Assembly (NCBI GenBank): GCA_016717265.1
Contig: JADKFX010000001.1
Location: 2,678,501-2,742,500, forward strand
Direction of reading: 5' to 3'
Origin: Saprospiraceae bacterium
GTDB lineage: Bacteria > Bacteroidota > Bacteroidia > Chitinophagales > Saprospiraceae
Length of the DNA: 64,000 nucleotides
This document shows, one piece after another, positions 62,451 to 64,000 of this stretch. Below the pieces are notes generated by a model that did no database searches, was not told where the DNA came from, and saw nothing but the letters and a program-made list of their open reading frames with translations. The number at the start of each line of letters is the position of its first letter. Position 1 is the first letter of the stretch. Both the position numbers and the translations under genes were made by a program.

Positions 62451-63039
62451 ACTACTGCCATTAATGACTTATTCATTGCTGATATCCATATCGCTGATAT
62501 CGATTATTGGTTTCAATAATACTGCTTTATTTGATCAATGTAAGCACTATCCATATCTTGAAAACAAACAAAAGTCTTTTTATAGATGGTTTACCTGTGG
62601 CTTTTTACATGCCAACTGGTTACATTTATTTTTCAATGCATTTGTTTTGTGGCAATTTGGATCTGTCATTGAGAAAATATATAAAGAAATGTATGGAATG
62701 ATGCTAGGCGGAATTCTATTTATTGTTATTTACGTTTTAATTTTAATATTATCCTGTATCCCAACTTATATAAAATTTAAAAATAATCCACAATATTCTA
62801 GTATCGGTGCTTCTGGTGCCATTTCTGGTATCTTATTTATTTACATTTTATACTTTCCGTTTAATTTGTTATATTTATTTGGAATGATTCCTGTACCAGC
62901 TATCGTATTTGGATTCTTGTATTTATATTATTCGTGGTGGGCATCCCGAAATACAAATGATCACATAGACCATGATGCGCATTATTATGGAGCTGTAATG
63001 GGCCTTTTATTTGGTGTAATAATTAAATATCTGCTATAA
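62443..63039 (+). CDS. Rhomboid family intramembrane serine protease
   Basis: A 198-aa membrane protease of minimal size with about five to six TM segments. The nucleophile motif GASG is at 122-125 (Ser124) and the paired catalytic His is His180 in DHDAHYYGAVMG. The family segment GFLHANWLHLFFNAFVLWQFG (53-73) provides the conserved HxxxxH and Asn positions. Rhomboids cut transmembrane proteins within the bilayer; the substrate is unknown. It is the last gene of the operon and converges on pruA with a 19-base gap. Confidence 0.93.
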   Translation: MNELLPLMTYSLLISISLISIIGFNNTALFDQCKHYPYLENKQKSFYRWFTCGFLHANWLHLFFNAFVLWQFGSVIEKIYKEMYGMMLGGILFIVIYVLILILSCIPTYIKFKNNPQYSSIGASGAISGILFIYILYFPFNLLYLFGMIPVPAIVFGFLYLYYSWWASRNTNDHIDHDAHYYGAVMGLLFGVIIKYLL

Positions 63040-63058
63040 ATAATTGTTTACATAATAT

Positions 63059-64000
63059 TTAGCACTCTTCCATAAAAGGATAATCGTAAGCAACTGGGGG
63101 AACAAAATTTTCTTTAATTGTTCTTGGCGAAACCCACCTCAGTAAATTTAAATGTGAGCCTGCTTTATCGTTGGTGCCAGATGCCCTTGCACCGCCAAAT
63201 GGCTGTTGACCGACTACTGCACCTGTTGGTTTGTCATTTACATAATAGTTTCCAGCAGCATTTCTTAGTATAAAACTAGTTTGCTCAATAATACTTCGAT
63301 CGGTAGCAAAAAGTGCACCTGTTAATGCATATGGTGTTGATTGATCTACTAAATTTAAAATTTCTTTATAGTACTCTTCATCATACACGTAAATTGTTAA
63401 GACTGGGCCAAATATTTCTTCACACATTGATATATATGATGGATCATCTGTTAGAATGACCGTAGGCTCAATAAAGTAACCTATGGATTTATCAAAATTT
63501 CCACCTGCAATAATTTTAACATTAGAATTTAACTTCGCATCCGAAATATACTTTGTTATTTTATCAAAAGATTTTTCATCTATTACTGCATTAATAAAAT
63601 TTGTAAAATCTTCAGGGTTTCCCATTTTCAACTTACTTAAGTTTTTCAGAAATGATTCCTGAATTGCAGGCCAAAGTGATTTTGGCAAATAGGCTCTGGA
63701 AGCCGCACTGCATTTTTGTCCCTGAAATTCAAAAGCACCACGCAATAAAGCAACTGAAACCTGGATAGGATCTGCAGATTCATGAGCAATTATAAAATCC
63801 TTTCCACCAGTCTCTCCTACTAATCTAGGGAAGGATTGGTACAAATCAAGATTTTGTGCAACTTTTTGCCATATGGATTTGAACACTTGTGTAGAACCTG
63901 TAAAGTGAATACCTGCAAAATAACGATGATTGAAAATTACCTCACCAGCTGTTGATCCATCAACAAAAACAAGATTTATAACGCCATTTGGCAAACCAGC
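63059..64000 (-). CDS. pruA: L-glutamate gamma-semialdehyde dehydrogenase (partial, N-terminus outside window)
   Basis: The C-terminal ~313 residues of delta-1-pyrroline-5-carboxylate dehydrogenase; the reading frame stays open to the window edge, so the start is missing. The enzyme oxidises glutamate semialdehyde to glutamate in proline breakdown. Visible are LPNGVINLVFVDGS, FTGSTQVFKSIW, the general-base Glu in LVGETGGKDF, the catalytic Cys in FQGQKCSAASRAYL, EEIFGPVLTIYVYD and the closing FGGARASGTNDKAGS with PRTIKENF. These match the Bacteroidota PruA type without a proline dehydrogenase domain in the visible part. Confidence 0.95.
   Translation of the reverse strand, partial: AGLPNGVINLVFVDGSTAGEVIFNHRYFAGIHFTGSTQVFKSIWQKVAQNLDLYQSFPRLVGETGGKDFIIAHESADPIQVSVALLRGAFEFQGQKCSAASRAYLPKSLWPAIQESFLKNLSKLKMGNPEDFTNFINAVIDEKSFDKITKYISDAKLNSNVKIIAGGNFDKSIGYFIEPTVILTDDPSYISMCEEIFGPVLTIYVYDEEYYKEILNLVDQSTPYALTGALFATDRSIIEQTSFILRNAAGNYYVNDKPTGAVVGQQPFGGARASGTNDKAGSHLNLLRWVSPRTIKENFVPPVAYDYPFMEEC

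Noticed and set aside
1..64000. Defence system, prophage, insertion sequence, CRISPR array, tRNA or rRNA
   Set aside because: No transposase, integrase, phage structural gene, direct-repeat array, tRNA cloverleaf or rRNA-like stretch was recognised; nearly all sequence is accounted for by conventional genes.

Overview
The window reads as a chromosomal segment of a low-GC member of the Bacteroidota. A Saprospiria- or Chitinophagia-like relative is my guess; the sequence does not fix the class. The evidence is: several secreted proteins ending in type IX secretion (T9SS) sorting domains; families largely confined to this phylum (DUF3822, DUF4296, DUF4369-type thioredoxin-like proteins); the absence of classical Shine-Dalgarno sequences before most genes; and recurrent TAnnTTTG boxes (the Bacteroidota -7 promoter element) just upstream of starts. 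No tRNA, rRNA, CRISPR array, insertion sequence or prophage gene was recognised.

Layout. 1-805: MOSC-domain gene. 1017-10431 (minus): a compact four-gene operon, DUF1800 - DUF1501 (Tat signal plus T9SS-like C-terminus) - large SprB-repeat surface protein - M4 (thermolysin-like) metallopeptidase. 10735-14039 (minus): dnaK and a lipoprotein. 14617-16454: panB-mltG. 16665-20975: lipoprotein, tilS, an exported unknown, a peroxiredoxin-like protein and malate dehydrogenase. 21064-27399: tandem M43 T9SS metallopeptidases abutting sucC-xseA-xseB, then a lipoprotein. 27450-32180: an LptF/LptG permease, a SPOR-like protein, fmt and a fused two-ATPase ABC protein. 32231-39552: an AsmA-like protein, a haloperoxidase-like lipoprotein lacking its catalytic histidines, a thioredoxin-like protein and a GT4 glycosyltransferase. 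39576-45738 (minus): pyrB, pyrR, glnS, argS, rsmD and DUF3822, transcribed from DUF3822 downwards. 45831-54865: tsaD, converging on folP-tamB-mutS2. 55038-58984: an M23 peptidase, a PhoR/PhoB-type two-component pair, a DUF4296 lipoprotein and sixA. 59039-63039: SWIM protein - degenerate GH13 lipoprotein - rlmH - rhomboid. 63059-64000: 3' part of pruA.

Functionally the region mixes core metabolism (TCA, pyrimidine, folate, pantothenate and proline catabolism), translation and tRNA/rRNA modification (tilS, fmt, glnS, argS, rsmD, tsaD, rlmH), DNA maintenance (xseAB, mutS2), envelope biogenesis (LptF, TamB, AsmA, MltG, M23) and secreted T9SS cargo.

The most unusual material is: (i) the DUF1800/DUF1501 operon, where one protein carries a Tat signal plus a T9SS-like tail and its partner has no signal peptide and a fixed start; (ii) three envelope proteins whose active-site residues are replaced (haloperoxidase-like, GH13-like, and an M23 peptidase with Cys at a zinc-ligand position); (iii) overlapping back-to-back promoters between sixA and the SWIM operon. 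I did not find a clearly new defence or mobile system.
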